This document shows, piece by piece, positions 61,918-64,000 of a stretch of DNA of 64,000 bases. Source of the DNA: Pseudomonadota bacterium (GTDB taxonomy: Bacteria > Pseudomonadota > Alphaproteobacteria > Rhizobiales > Xanthobacteraceae); NCBI GenBank assembly GCA_023386885.1, contig JAEWIX010000002.1, positions 18,037 through 82,036 of the forward strand, read 5' to 3'. The translations under genes and the position numbers were made by a program. Below the pieces are notes generated by a model. That model was not told the origin of the DNA and ran no database searches. It was given only the letters and a program-made list of their open reading frames with translations. The first letter of the stretch is position 1; every line of letters starts with the position of its first letter.

Positions 61918-63306
61918 ATGTCCGAGCGGTGGACACCCGACAGTTGGCGCAACAAGCCGGTAGTGCAGATGCCGGCCTATCCCGATGCGAAGGCTTTGGC
62001 CGACGTCGAGGCGCAACTTTCGACGTTTCCGCCGCTGGTTTTTGCCGGTGAGGCGCGCAACCTGAAGAAGTCTCTGGCCCGAGTCGCAAAGGGTGAGGCT
62101 TTCCTGTTGCAGGGCGGCGATTGCGCCGAGAGTTTTGCCGAGCACGGCGCCAACAACATCCGCGACTTCTTCCGCGTGCTGCTGCAGATGGCGGTGGTGC
62201 TGACCTATGCCGGCGCGCTGCCGGTGGTGAAGGTCGGCCGCATCGCCGGTCAGTTCGCCAAGCCGCGCTCGTCGCCGGTCGAGAAGATCGACGGTGTCGA
62301 GCTACCGAGCTATCGCGGCGACATCATCAACGACATCGCCTTCACCGCCGACGCCCGTACGCCGGACCCGCGGCGGCAGGTGATGGCGTACCGGCAGTCG
62401 GCGGCGACGCTGAACCTGCTGCGCGCCTTCGCGACCGGCGGTTATGCCAATCTCGGCAGCGTGCATGAGTGGATGCTCGGCTTCGTCACCGGCTCGCAGC
62501 AGTCGCGGCGCTATCAGGAACTGGCCGACCGCATCTCCGACGCGCTCAACTTCATGCGCGCCTGCGGCCTCAATCTGGAGAGCCATCCGGAACTGCGCTC
62601 GACCGAAATCTACACCAGCCACGAGGCGCTGCTGCTCGGTTACGAGCAGGCGTTCACGCGCGTCGATTCCACCACCGGCGATTGGTATGCGACCTCCGGC
62701 CACATGATCTGGATCGGTGACCGCACCCGTCAGCTCGATCATGCGCATGTCGAATACTTCCGTGGCATCAAGAATCCGATTGGCCTCAAGTGCGGTCCGT
62801 CGCTGAAGCCGGACGAGTTGCTGAAGCTGATCGACGTCCTCAATCCGGACAATGAGCCGGGTCGGCTGACGCTGATTTCGCGCTTCGGCGCGGACAAGGT
62901 CGCGGACGGATTGCCGGCGCTGGTGCGCGCGGTGAAGCGGGAAGGACGTGTCGTGGTGTGGTCGTGCGATCCGATGCATGGCAACACCATCACCTCGACC
63001 ACCGGCTATAAGACGCGGCCGTTCGACCGCATCCTCTCCGAGGTGAAGGGCTTCTTCAACGTACACGCGGCGGAGGGCACTTACGCCGGCGGCGTGCATC
63101 TGGAGATGACCGGGCAGGACGTCACCGAATGCCTCGGCGGCGCGCGCGCGATCACCGACGAACACCTCAACGACCGCTATCACACCGTCTGCGATCCGCG
63201 GCTCAACGCCGAGCAGTCGATCGACATGGCGTTTCTGATCGCCGAACTGCTCAAGCAGGAGCGGGCTGGCAAGGCGCAACCGATGCCGGCCGCCGCGGGA
63301 ATGTGA
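61918..63306 (+). CDS. Class II 3-deoxy-7-phosphoheptulonate (DAHP) synthase
   Basis: 462 residues, plant-like class II (AroA_II). LLQGGDCAESFAEHGANNI, KVGRIAGQFAKPRSSPVE, TSHEALLLGYEQAFTR, GIKNPIGLKCGPSLKPDELL and SCDPMHGNT are signature segments with the metal ligands. It condenses PEP with erythrose 4-phosphate, the first committed step to aromatic amino acids. A terminator-like hairpin lies just upstream. The 3' 243 bp are duplicated directly downstream, giving the chimeric ORF at 63308. Confidence 0.97.
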   Translation: MSERWTPDSWRNKPVVQMPAYPDAKALADVEAQLSTFPPLVFAGEARNLKKSLARVAKGEAFLLQGGDCAESFAEHGANNIRDFFRVLLQMAVVLTYAGALPVVKVGRIAGQFAKPRSSPVEKIDGVELPSYRGDIINDIAFTADARTPDPRRQVMAYRQSAATLNLLRAFATGGYANLGSVHEWMLGFVTGSQQSRRYQELADRISDALNFMRACGLNLESHPELRSTEIYTSHEALLLGYEQAFTRVDSTTGDWYATSGHMIWIGDRTRQLDHAHVEYFRGIKNPIGLKCGPSLKPDELLKLIDVLNPDNEPGRLTLISRFGADKVADGLPALVRAVKREGRVVVWSCDPMHGNTITSTTGYKTRPFDRILSEVKGFFNVHAAEGTYAGGVHLEMTGQDVTECLGGARAITDEHLNDRYHTVCDPRLNAEQSIDMAFLIAELLKQERAGKAQPMPAAAGM

Positions 63307-63664
63307 TGTGCTGAGGGCGTGGCGGGCGACGGTCAATTCGTGGAACGGATTGGCCTTCGCCATCCATGCCGCGGAAGGCACGCATGCCGGCGGCGTGCAT
63401 CTGGAGATGACCGGGCAGGACGTCACCGAATGCATCGGCGGCGCCCGCGCCATCACCGACGAGGACCTCAACGATCGCTACCACACGGTCTGCGATCCCC
63501 GCCTCAACGCCGAACAATCGATCGACATGGCTTTCCTGATTGCCGAACTGCTCAAGCAGGAGCGCGTGGGCAAGGAAAAGCCGATGCCGGCTGCGGCGGG
63601 CCTCTGACTTGCTGCGACTTTGGCGGGCCACGATCAACACGCGTAACGGCCTCGCCTTTGCGAT
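63064..63664. repeat. 301-bp tandem duplication across the DAHP synthase/dgkA junction
   Basis: Unit 1 (about 63064-63363) holds the 3' end of the DAHP synthase gene and a dgkA-like 5' start; unit 2 (about 63365-63664) repeats it. Three landmarks are all exactly 301 bp apart: the conserved tggagatgaccgggcagga block, the TGA stops (63304 and 63605) and the dgkA-like starts (63308 and 63609). Confidence 0.93.
63308..63607 (+). pseudogene. Chimeric ORF: dgkA-like N-terminus joined to DAHP synthase C-terminus
   Basis: 99 codons from a GTG. Residues 1-19 (LRAWRATVNSWNGLAFAI) are homologous to the start of DgkA at 63609 (LRLWRATINTRNGLAFAI). Residues about 20-99 copy the last 80 residues of the DAHP synthase (HAAEGTHAGGVHLEMTGQDV to PMPAAAG) with only seven changes. 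It has no catalytic domain, so I class it as a duplication remnant, but the frame is intact and changes are mainly conservative, so it may be translated. Confidence 0.85.
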
Positions 63665-63962
63665 CCGCTCGGAGCAGGCCGTCCGCGAGGAGATTTTCGC
63701 GCTGGCGCTGTCGGTGCCGCTGGCCTGGCTGATCGGCGTCACTGCGGTGCGCAGTGTGGAACTGGTCGTGGCCGTCGCTTTCGTGCTGGTGGTCGAGATC
63801 CTCAATACCGCGATCGAGAAGCTCGCCGACCGCCTGACCACCGAGCACGATCCGCAGATCGGGCGGGTCAAGGACATGGGTTCGGCGGCGGTCGGCGTCG
63901 CGCTGCTGATGGCCGGCGGCTTCTGGCTGTTCGCCCTCGCCGAACGCATGGGTCTAATTTAA
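63609..63962 (+). CDS. dgkA: Diacylglycerol kinase
   Basis: 117 residues from a TTG that matches the chimeric ORF start 301 bp upstream. RNGLAFAIRSEQAVREEIFALALSV, ELVVAVAFVLVVEILNTAIEKLADR with the catalytic Glu motif (EILNTAIE) and RVKDMGSAAVGVALL define DgkA, a three-helix membrane kinase that phosphorylates diacylglycerol for lipid recycling. It starts 1 bp after the chimeric ORF stop, so its translation may depend on that ORF. Confidence 0.92.
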   Translation: MLRLWRATINTRNGLAFAIRSEQAVREEIFALALSVPLAWLIGVTAVRSVELVVAVAFVLVVEILNTAIEKLADRLTTEHDPQIGRVKDMGSAAVGVALLMAGGFWLFALAERMGLI

Positions 63963-64000
63963 AGCGAGCATTTGCAGTTTGCTCTCGTGCAAGGCACCAT

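Noticed and set aside
63308..63607. A second DAHP synthase gene
   Set aside because: Only the last ~80 residues are present and the PEP/metal-binding regions are missing, so it cannot be an active enzyme.

Overview
The window is GC-rich alphaproteobacterial chromosome. It most resembles the Bradyrhizobium / Rhodopseudomonas / Afipia / Nitrobacter group (Bradyrhizobiaceae, also called Nitrobacteraceae). The grounds are gene content (hopanoid genes hpnN and hpnO, usg, a GroESL operon with a CIRCE-like operator, a class II DAHP synthase, DUF1289) and several short palindromic repeat types that I associate with this group. The species cannot be fixed from the sequence alone. Nearly all of it is ordinary chromosomal housekeeping and transport. 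I see no IS element, prophage, CRISPR array, rRNA or plasmid feature.

Layout. 0-6 kb: hopanoid transport and tailoring (hpnN, hpnO) around a convergent DUF2147 gene, then an orphan BcsS-like outer membrane protein. 6-13.3 kb: DUF72, a two-gene lipid-linked sugar cassette (GT2-GtrA fusion plus GT39), a small secreted His/Arg-rich protein, a DUF6498 membrane protein, a VOC protein, and a divergent TetR / HABM-like membrane protein pair. 13.3-16.8 kb: groES-groEL with a promoter and CIRCE, usg, and a cupin with a histone-H1-like basic tail. 17-27.3 kb: metabolic and detoxification genes (SDR, MoaB/Mog-type protein, xanthine phosphoribosyltransferase, core-MetE protein, GST, HCCA isomerase, quinone reductase, crotonase, amidase, M20 amidohydrolase). 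27.6 kb: tRNA-Leu(UAA). 27.7-37 kb: YhhN, then a peptide uptake and hydrolysis locus (MlrC, DppDF fusion, DppC, DppB, M20 peptidase, and a divergent Tat-exported binding protein). 37-50 kb: AI-2E-type permease, feoAB, tex, LOG, dusA, aspartic protease, DUF1289, a PleC-like kinase, a hydroxyacid dehydrogenase and apbC. 50-55 kb: a TRAP locus with two tandem binding proteins converging on one DctQ-DctM pair. 55-64 kb: moaA, a lipoprotein, gph, rpiA, DUF2059, gor, an alpha/beta hydrolase, class II DAHP synthase and dgkA.

The most unusual points are: (1) a 301-bp tandem duplication across the DAHP synthase/dgkA junction that created a chimeric 99-aa ORF; (2) a terminator-like hairpin directly before the DAHP synthase ribosome binding site, a candidate attenuator; (3) a family of 72-76-bp palindromes with CTAGTGG ends, one of which supplies the rpiA stop codon; (4) a cupin fused to an H1-like tail; (5) two CIRCE-like elements around the groES promoter; (6) the compact peptide-catabolism and TRAP loci. 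I found no clear new defence or mobile system. Stretches of about 300 bp or more without a gene are 1-599 (nothing identifiable), 15335-15713 (groE control region), 27312-27616 (two palindromes), 34984-35343 (divergent promoter region) and 48624-49046 (one palindrome).
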